NCBI RefSeq assembly: GCF_004634425.1
Contig: NZ_SBJL01000003.1
Coordinates: 521,980 to 585,979, forward strand
Direction: 5' to 3'
Origin: Vitreimonas flagellata
GTDB taxonomy: Bacteria > Pseudomonadota > Alphaproteobacteria > Caulobacterales > Aquidulcibacteraceae
DNA: 64,000 nucleotides
Below the pieces are notes generated by a model. It was not told the origin of the DNA. It made no database searches and was given only the letters and a program-made list of their open reading frames with translations. This document shows positions 26,701 to 34,850 of this stretch, in pieces (the stretch's first letter is position 1; the number at the start of each line of letters is the position of its first letter). The position numbers were made by a program, and so were the translations under genes.

Positions 26701-29700
26701 TCGCGCCAACATCGCCACCAATTACGTGGACGGTGTTGTCGCAACGATTACAAAGTACGATGCCCGCAATCACGCGATTGAAGTGCGTGAGCCACAGCGC
26801 GAACTCAGCACCACGACAAAGGCGGATCTCGTCACGCAACGTGCGTTCAATGCGTTCGGCGAAACCGCCTATGAGATCAACGCCGCGGGCGCGCGGGTTG
26901 ACTACACTTACAATACGATGGGCCGCGTCATCAAAATTCAGAGCCCGCTTGTCGCCGGTGTCGGCGAAAACGGACAATGGATCACGGGGTATGATCCCAG
27001 CACCTATGCGCCGCTTGCAACTTCAGCAACGGCCACGACTTTCCGTCCCGAGGAGCACCGCTATTACGATCTCTCAGGGCGCTTGGTCGCATCGCGCGAC
27101 GGCAACGGCAAACTCACGCGTCTGACCTTGCTTGCAGGTACGGGCCATAGCGGCGCCCAAGCATTGGTGCGCGTCACCACGACGGCTGACGGCGCAACCG
27201 TCACGACCGAGTACGACATCCATGGCGATGCGCGGATAATCACCGATCAGATCAGTCGCGTGACGACGCAGACTTTCGATCGTGCGGGACGCGTCCTGCA
27301 GATCGCGCGGCCCGAGGGGCTGACAGAATCCTTCGCTTATGACGGCCTGGGTCAGCGGATCAAGCGCTGGAATAACCAATTGGGCGTCGGCAATGCGGAG
27401 GCATTTGTTTTCGACCAACAAGGGCGCGTCATTCAAACGACAGACGCTGGCGGCTATGTCACCAGCATCGTCCATGGTTGGAATAGCGCTGCGGTCACGC
27501 AAGGTATGGGCGCGTTCGGCGGTTGGACACGCACGACAACCTACGCCAACAGCAAGACCGTGACGGAGACGTCCGATATGTTCGGGCGCGATGTCCAGAA
27601 GTTCGACATGTCGTTGCGCCAGACTGATTTCATTTACGACAAGGCGGGGCGCGTGACGAAACGGGATGCGACGCATCCCTCGGGCGTCACGGGCATCTAT
27701 CAGGACATCGAAACGCTCTATTACAACACTGGGCGGATGCGTTCGCTGTTCTGGTTCAATGGCAATGCCCAGCAATCGACGCGTCGTGCGCAGGACTATA
27801 CCTACGACGTCTCCGGCAATGTGACGACCGAGAAGCACTATGACCATGTGCTGGAAGATTATTGGACAGAGGCCTGGGTCGATTACAGCGATCCTTGGGA
27901 GCCGATCTGGCATGATCCCGAGCACATCGTCACGGATGTCACCATCGATTGGATGAACGCGTCGGCGAGCTATGATTTGATGGGTCGCATGACGAGCTGG
28001 ACGGAGGCGGGCACACCGTACAAGCCTTACGCCACCATCTCTTATCTCTATGACGCCAATAGCAATATCCGCAATTCCAACGCGACCTTCAAAACCGTCG
28101 ACCAGAATGGCGTGGCCTCGAGCGGCACGACCAATCAGAATTATTGGTATCGCTATGACGCGCTCAATCGCGTCGTACTTCAGAAGGGGACATTGTCCGG
28201 GGGCGCTATCGTGCGCGGGACCGGAGGCGTCGATCTCTCTTACGACTATGCCGGTCAGCGCGTGCAGGTGATCAACAGCGCCGGTACCGAGACTTATACC
28301 TATGATCTCGGCGGGCGTTTGGAGCAGACCAATGTCGGGGGCGTGCGACGCGGCGTCTTCAGCTACGACTTGATGGGACGTGTGACCGGCCAGATCGATT
28401 ATGAGGCCAACGGTACGACGGTCGCCTATAGTCGCAGCGTCACCTACAACGCCAGCAACCAGGTCACCACTGACACGACAAACACAAAGCGCGGCTCAAC
28501 GGTTTATGGCGCCGTCACGACCTACACCTATGGCGTGGGAACGGCCTACGCTTTGGGCTCGCCGCTGACTGTGTCGACGGCGAATTATCAAAATAGTTCT
28601 TATCAAAACACGTCCACGACGACGAACACCTATGAATATTGGGACGGGGCTGTGCTCAAGCTGTCGAGCTACAAGCCCATCTCGACAGGGTCGACGACAA
28701 ATACGGCGAGCCACACCTATACCAATTATGGCGGCCAAGCCGCGCGGTTGGAATCCGTCTCCATCGCAGATGGACGGCCGCGTACCGTGGCGTTCCGCAA
28801 CGATTTGCATGGTCAAGTAAACTGGCGTCGCGAGAGCGACCAGCTCTCCAATCAAGGCGATCCCCATGAGCATTGGCATCGCTTTGCCGGCAAGCTCATG
28901 GGCTACACCGGTAATAACGGCACCAACGACAAGGATTATGCGGCCTCGATCGCTGATCGCACGGCGACGCAAGGGTCGGGCGCGTTCCGCAATGGCGCGA
29001 CCACGCACACAGTGCATTCAGACTTCGACCAGTCGCTCGCGCCCATCAACTCGTTCTATGCGGGCGGCGCCAGTGTCTACACCGTGCGCCAAGGCGACAC
29101 GCTCGAAAGCATCGCCGCCAGTGTCTGGGGCGATTCTTCGCTCTGGTATCATTTGGCCGAGGCCAATGGGCTGGCGGGTTCAACGGCGCTGACGGACGGG
29201 CAGACGCTTGTCATTCCAGCTGGGGTGATGAAGTCGACGCATAACGCAAAGACCTTCACGCCATACGATCCCGCCGACATTCGCGGCAACACTTCGCCGA
29301 CCACGCCGCATCCCGCCAAAAAGGGAAAATGCGGGGGCGTTGGGCAAATCATTCTTGTTGCGATCGCGGTGGTCGTGGCGATTTGGACTGCCGGAGCGGC
29401 GGCGGGAGCCATGGGCGCGGCGGCTAACGGCACGTCAATATTAGCGGGCGCCATGAATGGCGGTGCAGCCGCGTTTACAGGCGGACTCGGTACCGCGGTT
29501 ATAGCCGGCGGCGGGGCGGGGACCACACTCACCGCAACCGGAACTTTTATCGCCGGCGCCATTGGTGGAGCGGGCGGTTCTATCGTTACGCAGGGCATTG
29601 GTGTGGCCACGGGCATTCAGGAAAAGTTTTCTTGGAATGCAGTGGCGCTTGCAGCTCTATCTGGCGGCTTTGGAGCTGGCGGCGCTCAGTCTCAAAATTG

Positions 29701-31117
29701 GGTGCAAGCCGCGGCAAAGGCGGTCTCCACGAACGTCAGCACCCAACTCATCGGAACGGCGCTCGGTCTGCAGAAGGAGTTCTCGTGGGCCGGGGTCGCC
29801 GCCGCCGGCGTGGCGGCTGGCGTCGGGCACGCGGTGGGACGTTCGCTGCCAGGCGCGGCGGTCGGCGGAAATCGCGCGACTTGGTACAACAACGCAGCAT
29901 CTGGAACGGCGTCGGCGATAGCTTCAGGCGCGGTGCGGTCACTGATCGAGGGGTCTAATTTCGGCGACAACGTCATGGCCGCGTTGCCGGATGTGATCGG
30001 TCAAACCATCGGCGAGGCGATAGCTGGCAGTATGACGGGACGAGGCGCCAGTAGGACTGGCGCACCCAACACAAACAAAACACCTCAGACAGCTGAGCAG
30101 GTGAAAGCCGTCGCGACATACGGCCTTGCTAAGGCGTCGAAGACCGTCGCTCCAATTCCAGATGACTATCCGATCAAGGAGGAGCCCGAGATCGTTGTAA
30201 CCGCGCCGATTAAGCGAGGGTCTGAGTTCTATACTTACCAAGCGCCGCGATCTGCGATTTGGACCTACTTGGAGACCGCTAGACCGGATCGTTTGCCTAC
30301 CTACGAAGAGTTAGCGAACGCTTCCAGTGGTGGTTACTGCCCTCCAACTCAACGACCCAATTACGAGCAGGAGATGCGCCGCCAACAAATGGCGCAAGAG
30401 GCAATCGATCTGCAACTCGGGCCGATGGATCCAACCGGCCCCAGTCAGATTGAAGCGGCGGGGCAGGGGCTTTTGGAGATGACTGGCCTTCCCAGTATCC
30501 GGCGTAGCGCTAGGGCCTTTGCGTCAGGAGATCCCGGACTTGGTGTTGTCGAGGGCGCCTTTGGTCTTGCGGGCGTCTTCGGCATGAAGGGAATGGTCAC
30601 TGGCCGTGGAGGAGTGCCGGTTCGGCAGGAACTTGTAGATATCACCACACCAAATGCGGGCCCTGCGCTAGCAATTGCAGAAGCAAATGCGTTGGGAGGA
30701 ATCAATCCTCGCCTGACGCAGAGGCTAGAGGCGTGGCGAGCTTATCAAGCTCGAGGAGGTTCACTGGACCTTCGAGGGTGGGTAAAGCAGACTCAGGGTG
30801 TGTCTTGGGGAACAGGCGCCAGAAGTGGATACGCCGACTGGATTACAAGTCTTGAGTCGACACATGGAAACTCCGCGCTGTCCAATCGGCCCGCGTATCT
30901 TTATCAACTATACAGCGACGAGGGAGGGTTTCTAAAGTGGGGTATTAGTCAGAATCCCGGCAGTCGATACAGTTCAGGTTTCATGGCTGATAAGCAAATC
31001 TTCGAATACGCGTCTGGGAGTCGTGCCGACATGTTACGTCTGGAGCGAAGCTTGGTCGAAACGCAACCTGGTCCATTGAACTTTGAGCCTTGGGCCGGCG
31101 CTAGAGGGCGGCAATGA
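20723..31117 (+). CDS. giant Rhs/YD-repeat polymorphic toxin with LysM and GIY-YIG-like tip
   Basis: The 3464-residue protein consists mostly of tandem YD repeats (xxYDxxGRxxxxxD, for example 'YDGLGNLTKVTDALGAETDY'), which form the Rhs/TcC beta-cocoon. A LysM domain follows at about residues 2785-2835 ('YTVRQGDTLESIAASVWGD'), then an Ala/Gly-rich hydrophobic stretch (about 2870-2975), then a variable tip from about residue 3105. The last 75 residues resemble a GIY-YIG/URI nuclease: 'YLYQLYSDEGGFLKWGIS', an Arg-Tyr pair, and a late 'RLERSLVE' glutamate. I infer a nuclease toxin of the Tox-URI group. No signal peptide, PAAR domain or DPxG tip-cleavage motif is visible, so the delivery route is unknown. 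The next gene overlaps it by 4 bases, as an immunity gene would. Confidence 0.93.
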   Translation: MVSIFTGLGAGFERGSAATLGAGGLLGGAALGRGGETAFLNAATGNLVLQRQDEFLAGRGPDIGVTRTYNSLGATAHDDNGDQWRQSSDRRVIATGAFNVGGHQVTRISADGSAILYTYGAWSDGSYYRATDGSGAYDKLHYASNVWTWTDGATQIKETYEDAVAADTWRIASQSDPDLNSVTFTYVSGSDKTKSIVTSTNGVSESIEYQWGVSDADDRISAIVTKYDHDLDTGTAQLVRTLTTYAYDAYDRLTSVTVDMTPDNTGDSSTYTTTYTYVGATNRVATIGQTDGSLLEIRYDASNRVEWLLLKVDGTTDVRTTKIEYQSGYTNIIVYQGQYDPSSPPTPTPRTVTTSLYHDANGQLTKVVMPATETSSASEILYSYDGLGNLTKVTDALGAETDYTYDARGNVATIEDALGNVTTRTYNSENALTLEAYTASTGSSSATTLYTRYIYTSENHLRYVISSEGRVTEYRYTAPGEIEEIVTYPEHKYTATSAPTMPSDTDMDTWRNGLSGRESASITRFTYDARGNVTAKLQYSVATSSATSATTDGYSQQYLSYDRSGRLLSSRLAPDAYAQTFVYDGLGRVIFSTDLAGGTTSIVFNDASTTTVVTTRASYNAGTSSWQASSDSLVTTSIYNKAGELISQAEAGTFTTGAAAYHYYDKNGLLRRTVDATGRKTFYIYNDRGQRVADIAQDGQVVAYKYDAMGRLIETARYNVALSSLVDLDLTNAKDVSFGRGLTRPSQDSTLVGGADMWSWTTYNALGQVTATIQGDGSVTKYEYDAAGRLIKTLGYYNKISVSAYMTTPPSTAPSVTADTNGRDVVIRNFYDGDGRLIGVLNAEGGLSRIIYDHAGRKIAETAYATLTNGADRASGTFATLLNGVDDYPATDVTTRFVYDGQGLLRFAVDPLGRVTEYIYRSGSDHYANGVVRKVIVFDDTPSLSSFTYAALDAAVTSLRSDADNRVSFNVYNERGQLAYSINALGAVTGFTYDAGGRVIRTNAYAVAYNTASIGNDSAWLGNLNSWAAITGNQAGMRVTHSYYNERNELRYTIDALNFINGFTYDAEGRLLTQTRYTNTLSPSGATLSSIDAYAKGTAFTTSFAYDNLGRISEVTDATSTTRTNYFNNGAKSHEIRAYGHGDEAQTYFEYDQAGKLIKRVDAYGQAEAATTLYAYDGIGNLATVTDPRGNVTTYAYDKAGRVIKITDPSSAETDYVYDALGRTVKTIDARDKESFSYFDKLGRIVLAVDAAGYAVETQYNGFGEVWKIIARANVTSGASTTTPPTITANASEDATTIFTYDKLGRAQTATDALAGVKTFTLNAFGQLVKTTDPLTYASYVYYDALGRVRLSVDAEGYVTETTYNAQGLVYTVTRRALKASNAYSESVEPIVTADPLDATTTYAYDGAGRVTSETNALGVVTSYTYDKRGNITQKVENAGSAVAAEKRTTLYTYDDADRVKTITHDALAAAQSSTGSTLTRVESFVYDLAGNLIEKGDTSGARTLYWHDARGQVKYELTATEIDGANKKGALTRYYYDANGNVTETRRFGALVTLPASPGGTEPTEPGAYRATTYTYDNMNRVKTSVVVGVRNAVYVGGALSVDASNVNLTTTYDYDANGNVILVTAPDLTKTYSFYDKLGRKTDQIDAGLYRTKWSYDANGNVLSEHRYANAQSSAPSTPGGAPPLAPTADTANDRVTSFTYDKLGQRLSETRAAVLVHNGTGGQTSSSSVVTYTYNGLGAVTSKTEAIGEKIIYEYDRIGRLVREKRTLSGQTHLYADAFGVNVTPTVDYAYNALNDLATVTVAGSTKVISGTPTTTAQSRVTSYAYAAGGVLVSKTDAEGFVRSYVYDAASRVVREQYTRVKPSGSADEAIGYDYDLAGRIIAQGAMVKVSGVYTRSITVSGLETIDTSVSRYNAYGEVSERGINGVYAEKFEYDAAGRLLRTNAGDGVWKYFMYDAAGNQTLMIASEGTAIGEGALVTLDAVLDLWGANRANIATNYVDGVVATITKYDARNHAIEVREPQRELSTTTKADLVTQRAFNAFGETAYEINAAGARVDYTYNTMGRVIKIQSPLVAGVGENGQWITGYDPSTYAPLATSATATTFRPEEHRYYDLSGRLVASRDGNGKLTRLTLLAGTGHSGAQALVRVTTTADGATVTTEYDIHGDARIITDQISRVTTQTFDRAGRVLQIARPEGLTESFAYDGLGQRIKRWNNQLGVGNAEAFVFDQQGRVIQTTDAGGYVTSIVHGWNSAAVTQGMGAFGGWTRTTTYANSKTVTETSDMFGRDVQKFDMSLRQTDFIYDKAGRVTKRDATHPSGVTGIYQDIETLYYNTGRMRSLFWFNGNAQQSTRRAQDYTYDVSGNVTTEKHYDHVLEDYWTEAWVDYSDPWEPIWHDPEHIVTDVTIDWMNASASYDLMGRMTSWTEAGTPYKPYATISYLYDANSNIRNSNATFKTVDQNGVASSGTTNQNYWYRYDALNRVVLQKGTLSGGAIVRGTGGVDLSYDYAGQRVQVINSAGTETYTYDLGGRLEQTNVGGVRRGVFSYDLMGRVTGQIDYEANGTTVAYSRSVTYNASNQVTTDTTNTKRGSTVYGAVTTYTYGVGTAYALGSPLTVSTANYQNSSYQNTSTTTNTYEYWDGAVLKLSSYKPISTGSTTNTASHTYTNYGGQAARLESVSIADGRPRTVAFRNDLHGQVNWRRESDQLSNQGDPHEHWHRFAGKLMGYTGNNGTNDKDYAASIADRTATQGSGAFRNGATTHTVHSDFDQSLAPINSFYAGGASVYTVRQGDTLESIAASVWGDSSLWYHLAEANGLAGSTALTDGQTLVIPAGVMKSTHNAKTFTPYDPADIRGNTSPTTPHPAKKGKCGGVGQIILVAIAVVVAIWTAGAAAGAMGAAANGTSILAGAMNGGAAAFTGGLGTAVIAGGGAGTTLTATGTFIAGAIGGAGGSIVTQGIGVATGIQEKFSWNAVALAALSGGFGAGGAQSQNWVQAAAKAVSTNVSTQLIGTALGLQKEFSWAGVAAAGVAAGVGHAVGRSLPGAAVGGNRATWYNNAASGTASAIASGAVRSLIEGSNFGDNVMAALPDVIGQTIGEAIAGSMTGRGASRTGAPNTNKTPQTAEQVKAVATYGLAKASKTVAPIPDDYPIKEEPEIVVTAPIKRGSEFYTYQAPRSAIWTYLETARPDRLPTYEELANASSGGYCPPTQRPNYEQEMRRQQMAQEAIDLQLGPMDPTGPSQIEAAGQGLLEMTGLPSIRRSARAFASGDPGLGVVEGAFGLAGVFGMKGMVTGRGGVPVRQELVDITTPNAGPALAIAEANALGGINPRLTQRLEAWRAYQARGGSLDLRGWVKQTQGVSWGTGARSGYADWITSLESTHGNSALSNRPAYLYQLYSDEGGFLKWGISQNPGSRYSSGFMADKQIFEYASGSRADMLRLERSLVETQPGPLNFEPWAGARGRQ

Positions 31118-31533
31118 TCTCTATTGGAGCAGTCTACCGTGGCCCCGAGCTAAAGGGAGCACCGATCAACAGGGTGCTTATGGATGTCAGTGCAGCGATC
31201 AAGGGCCTTCGCGGTCCTCTGCAGGAAGCTGAGGCTCCGTGGTTGAACGCGGTATTTGTTGTTCCAGGCTCGCTTGGAGCAACCGGATTTCGAGGACTGG
31301 AGTTCGGAGAATTTAGCCCAACGAGCAAAGGGCTTGTCGTGCGAATTGCTGTTCCGTCCGAAGTGGCGGGAAGCAACGATCCGCGGCAGTATGTTGTTGA
31401 TACGCTGCATGGCGCAAACGCGATGGCGTTCGAGTTCTTTCGACAAGCGGGGGAAGATTTTGACTTGCCGGAAGCTGAGAGGTTGGTGCGTGCTGTCGCC
31501 GATAGGTTGAGAATATTCCGCGTCGTCGATTGA
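31114..31533 (+). CDS. probable immunity protein to the Rhs tip
   Basis: The 139-residue soluble protein starts inside the rhs stop codon (ATGA overlap). It has no recognisable family, with mixed alpha/beta composition and an acidic C-terminal helix ('FRQAGEDFDLPEAERLVRAV'). Tip-proximal overlap with a polymorphic toxin gene is the standard immunity position, so the role is inferred from context. Its base composition is less GC-rich than the rhs core, matching the toxin tip. Confidence 0.7.
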   Translation: MISIGAVYRGPELKGAPINRVLMDVSAAIKGLRGPLQEAEAPWLNAVFVVPGSLGATGFRGLEFGEFSPTSKGLVVRIAVPSEVAGSNDPRQYVVDTLHGANAMAFEFFRQAGEDFDLPEAERLVRAVADRLRIFRVVD

Positions 31534-32040
31534 TCGCGGAATGATTCATTTCGCGCTGATGTAATCGGGCAAACCATCGGGGAAGCTGTTGCGGGTCAGA
31601 TCGCGGGGAACGGCGGCGGAAGATCGATCTTCGGCAAGATCGGCGATGGGCTGCGAGCGGCTGGTGGTTGGCTCGGCTTCGACGGCGACTTCGGTTACGA
31701 CGGCGTCGGCGGCCCGGACGGAAACGGACGGAACCTCTCGCTCGCGGGATTGGGCGACGCCTTTGAGGATGTGCTCGGCGTCCGCCAACAAGCGCCGGTG
31801 CCCGGGCCTATAGCTGACACGATAACCGCGCTCTACGGCGAAGGCTGGATATATGGCGAGAGCGCGCCGGGCGATGCATCGCTCTTGCTGATCCAGGGCG
31901 GGGGAAATCGTCCCGGCGGCCGACCTGGGATTGGCCATAACGGCGGTCCCCCGATGGGCCCGACCTCTTTGCAGCAAGTTTTCCCTGGGCTTCAAAGCGC
32001 GCCCGCAGGTGCAATACTAGCACCTGTCCCTTCCGAAAAC
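31534..32040 (+). pseudogene. displaced orphan Rhs C-terminal tip, truncated
   Basis: Immediately after the immunity stop, the same frame reads 'ADVIGQTIGEAVAGQIAG', which matches the Rhs junction 'PDVIGQTIGEAIAGSM' near 29986-30036 at both protein and DNA level. It then continues with a different sequence ('GRSIFGKIGDGLRAAGGWLG' ... 'IGHNGGPPMGPTSLQQVF'). There is no start codon of its own. This is the classic layout of an older Rhs tip displaced downstream when a new tip and immunity gene arrived. It is cut at about 32030 by the insertion sequence, and its own immunity gene is missing. Confidence 0.8.
32006..32026. repeat. perfect 7-bp inverted repeat at IS border
   Basis: CAGGTGC, a 7-base loop, then GCACCTG form a perfect hairpin just before the transposase 3' end. 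It could be part of the insertion-sequence terminus or a transcription terminator. No T-run follows, so I favour the first option, weakly. Confidence 0.45.
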
Positions 32041-32041
32041 C

Positions 32042-32911
32042 TCATTTCGGCGGGCCGCGGCTGTAGCGCCGATGCAAACCGCCCAGGACGCGGCGTGAAA
32101 CGATGCCTCCGCGGGGCTCGACGGGCCGCGTCAGCGGCGAATCCTTGCCTAAAGTAAGGTGGGTGCGGTCGAAATTGTAATAATCGGCATAGTCGCGCAG
32201 CACGCGGCGCAGATGCGCCGCATTGAGGATGATGTGGTGATCGAGGCACTCGCGCCGGATCGAGCCGATTAGCCGCTCGACATGGCCGTTCTGCCAGGGG
32301 GAACGCGGTTGGGTTGGGTGATCGCGTACGCCGATGGCGCGGAGCTGACGGCGGAAGACAGCGCCATAGAGGCGGTCATTGTCACGCACCAGGATCGGGG
32401 CTTCAATCGAGGCATTGCCTAGCGCGCACGCGATCTCACAAGCCAGCCAGTACGCGTTCGCCCGGGGCGTCACTTCGACGTGCAAGATGCGTCGGCGCTC
32501 GTGTCCAAGCACGACGAAGGCGTAGAGCGTATCGAAACCGAGGGTGCGCACAGTCAGCATATCGATGCCGACAATGTGCTTGGCGTGGGTTGTGAGAAAC
32601 GTGCGCCAGCTTTGCGACGGGTGCCTAGCCCGGGGCGGCATATATTTGGACACGGTGGATTGGGCGAGCGTGAAGCCAAGCTTCAGCAATTCGCCATGGA
32701 TGCGCGGGGAGCCCCAGAGCGGGTTCTCCCGCGCCATACGGCGGATGAGGGCGATCAGTTCAGGACTGATCCGCGGGCGTCCGCCGCGGCGCTCTGATAT
32801 CATGCGCCACCAGGCGCGATAGAGCGCGTCGTGCCAGGCGATCAGCCGTCGCGGTGAGCACCAGCAGGCGACCCAACCCAACACAAAACCCAAGGCCAGC
32901 GACCAATCCAC
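32042..32911 (-). CDS. IS transposase, DDE integrase-core family
   Basis: The 289-residue protein has an N-terminal helix-turn-helix ('RPRISPELIALIRRMARENP', 'WGSPRIHGELLKLG') and an rve-type catalytic core. Candidate DDE residues are the Asp of 'HIVGIDMLTVRT', the Asp of 'LVRDNDRLYG', and the Glu of 'QNGHVERLIGSIRREC'. It resembles IS3/IS481-type integrase-like transposases. I could not define clear terminal inverted repeats or a target duplication. It has inserted into the orphan Rhs tip, and the right flank reads into a Fic remnant. Confidence 0.88.
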   Translation of the reverse strand: MDWSLALGFVLGWVACWCSPRRLIAWHDALYRAWWRMISERRGGRPRISPELIALIRRMARENPLWGSPRIHGELLKLGFTLAQSTVSKYMPPRARHPSQSWRTFLTTHAKHIVGIDMLTVRTLGFDTLYAFVVLGHERRRILHVEVTPRANAYWLACEIACALGNASIEAPILVRDNDRLYGAVFRRQLRAIGVRDHPTQPRSPWQNGHVERLIGSIRRECLDHHIILNAAHLRRVLRDYADYYNFDRTHLTLGKDSPLTRPVEPRGGIVSRRVLGGLHRRYSRGPPK

Positions 32912-33120
32912 ATGAGCTTAATCGGCCGGATTGTTCGAAAGTTTAGCCATGGCAGAGCCTAGCTCGGCCCACCGTCGCCAAGTATGTCCAAGAATCCCTG
33001 AAACCTGATCTCGGCCTTGGCGGTGGCGTCTGGATCGCTGTCATCGAGCGGTCCGGCATATTCAAACCAGACCCTCTGGTTTGCGGCCGCTGTTATGACG
33101 CGCGTCGCGCTGCGTTCAAT

Positions 33121-33312
33121 TCACGACAGGAACGTGCGCTCCTTCGCATGCTCGGTGCCGGACCTGAAGGCTTTGTGGGCGGCCTAAGCGCGAAGAATTA
33201 TATGACCATCACCGACGCGGCGACGGCCACGGCGACGCGCGATCTTGCGGCGCTCGCTGAGATGGGCGCGCTCACACGCACCGGTGCGCTGAATTCGACA
33301 CGCTATCCTTAG
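33121..33312 (+). pseudogene. C-terminal tail of a Fic-family protein
   Basis: The plus-strand frame ending at the TAG at 33310-33312 reads 'SRQERALLRMLGAGPEGF', 'VGGLSAKNYMTITDAATAT', 'ATRDLAALAEMGALTRTG'. This is the winged-helix tail that follows the Fic domain in many bacterial Fic proteins. The HPFxxGNGR catalytic core is absent. Upstream the frame stays open to about 32947 with sequence I do not recognise, then meets a stop. It is a fragment left after deletion or IS insertion. Confidence 0.7.
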
Positions 33313-33393
33313 CGGTGGAGCTGCGACCCGTAGAGCGCGTGACGATCGACATGATCTAAGCGACCCCACCTGGGCTTTGTGTCTGTTGCGCGG

Positions 33394-33732
33394 TTACGAT
33401 GATTGGCGCCTTCGCTCATCAATCCACTTGTCGAGGTCAATCGGATCATAGCGCACAGAACGGTCGGTAGATTTCACGAATGGCGGCCCCTTGCCCTTCA
33501 TGCGCATCTTGTCGAGCGTCGATTTTGATAATCCAAGGCGCGCTGCAGCGCGCCGTACATCCAGAAGTGCGTTCGGCGGTGGCGCAATGGGCGCCGAAAG
33601 AGCGGGAATTGCTGGGGTCTCTTTGGCGACCGTCTTGGACGATCGCGCTTTCCTTTTCGCCTTTCGGCCTGAGTTTGGATTCGAACCAAACAGCTCCAAT
33701 TGAGGCAAGGAACGGTCGGGCTTGGAATTCAC
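33394..33732 (-). CDS. helix-turn-helix (excisionase/AlpA-like) protein
   Basis: The 112-residue protein has a Lys/Arg-rich N-terminal half and a C-terminal MerR-type HTH_17 domain ('LLDVRRAAARLGLSKSTLDK', 'GPPFVKSTDRSVRYDPIDLD'). Such domains occur in excisionases and element-encoded regulators. It overlaps the trbI stop by 4 bases and so belongs to the conjugation operon remnant, where it may control the element. Confidence 0.75.
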   Translation of the reverse strand: MNSKPDRSLPQLELFGSNPNSGRKAKRKARSSKTVAKETPAIPALSAPIAPPPNALLDVRRAAARLGLSKSTLDKMRMKGKGPPFVKSTDRSVRYDPIDLDKWIDERRRQSS

Positions 33733-34850
33733 GGCCGATAAGGACCCAAGATGATGTCTTGGCTCACGAGCACACGAACGCGTGCGCCAGCGCGAATGCG
33801 CAGAGTGGGGCGCACATCAAGTTCGCGATCAACTAGACGCCCGCCCACGCGTGCAGCTTCTTGTGCGGACGCGTCGCCGACGCTTGCGCTGACGCGATCC
33901 TCGTCATCGCTTTCGGCCTCATTGGCGGCGACGCTCAAGACGCCAGATAAGATCGAGGCAAAGGCGATGCGACCAAGATGTGCGTCGGCCTGGCCGCTTA
34001 AGCCTGCGGTCCCGGCGGCATCCGTGCCGGGCATGTCTTCAAGCGAGATGCTCCAGCCGTTGGGCATGATGAGCCTGCGCCACGTGACGCGAAGACGTTG
34101 GTCGCCATAGCGCGTGTCGGCATCATAGGCGCCGATCAGACGTGCGCCCTGCGGAATGAGCAAATGATTGCCGGTGACGCTGTCGAAAACGTTCTCGCTC
34201 ACTTGCGCGATGACGCGGCCGGGTTGATCTGAATTCAAAGCCGTGAGCAGGGCCGCCGAGATAGTGGAGCCAGCTTGAAGTGTGAACCTCGATTGCGGCG
34301 GCCTGTACCCGCTTTGCAGCACGGCGCTATCTTCGGTCGAAACTGAGCGTGTGTTTGACCGTGTGCGCGAAAAGAGAAGTCCGGAGATGCGCGCGCTTTC
34401 TGCGTCGGCAAGGTCTGGCGACTGCGATTGGGCCGGCGCAGATGCGGCGTTCCCAGCGCCTGGGGCCGGCGCATTTTCATTTGCTTCTGAAGCGCCGCCC
34501 GGCGGTCCTTGATCGCCCCAGAAATAATCGCGCTCTGGATCAATCGGCGGCGCCAAAGTGTTGGCGTCATAGGTGTCAGGCGCCTCGCGTATGGCTTCAG
34601 GCGGCGAGATGTTGGCTTGGCTTTGCTGGCTTTCAGTCTCGGCGCGCCGTTCGCGTTCGGGGCGCGAGAGGCCTTGGAGCAGCGCCAACGCTATGGCGCT
34701 TCCAAGTAGAAGCGCGCCACCCATCAGCAATTTGCGCGAGAGACGGCGCGGCTTAGGCGCCGAAGCGCGGATTGAGATCGTCGGCGGAATGTGGGGCTTC
34801 GGACGGATCGGGACTTCGTCGTCCGACGCGCCCGTTGTTGAATTGGTCAT
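33729..34850 (-). CDS. trbI: conjugal transfer protein TrbI (VirB10 family)
   Basis: The 373-residue protein has a cytoplasmic N-terminus, one membrane helix (about residues 42-60), a Pro/Ala-rich periplasmic linker, and the conserved VirB10 C-terminal domain ('FTLQAGSTISAALLTALNSD', 'QGARLIGAYDADTRYGDQRL', 'RVTWRRLIMPNG', 'VLVSQDIILGPYRP'). It would form the inner part of the type IV secretion outer-membrane core. It looks intact, but the rest of the trb cluster is missing from the window. Confidence 0.9.
   Translation of the reverse strand: MTNSTTGASDDEVPIRPKPHIPPTISIRASAPKPRRLSRKLLMGGALLLGSAIALALLQGLSRPERERRAETESQQSQANISPPEAIREAPDTYDANTLAPPIDPERDYFWGDQGPPGGASEANENAPAPGAGNAASAPAQSQSPDLADAESARISGLLFSRTRSNTRSVSTEDSAVLQSGYRPPQSRFTLQAGSTISAALLTALNSDQPGRVIAQVSENVFDSVTGNHLLIPQGARLIGAYDADTRYGDQRLRVTWRRLIMPNGWSISLEDMPGTDAAGTAGLSGQADAHLGRIAFASILSGVLSVAANEAESDDEDRVSASVGDASAQEAARVGGRLVDRELDVRPTLRIRAGARVRVLVSQDIILGPYRP

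Noticed and set aside
20723..31117. CRISPR-like or tandem DNA repeats within the rhs gene
   Set aside because: The repetition is protein-level YD repeats with diverged DNA, not direct repeats with spacers.
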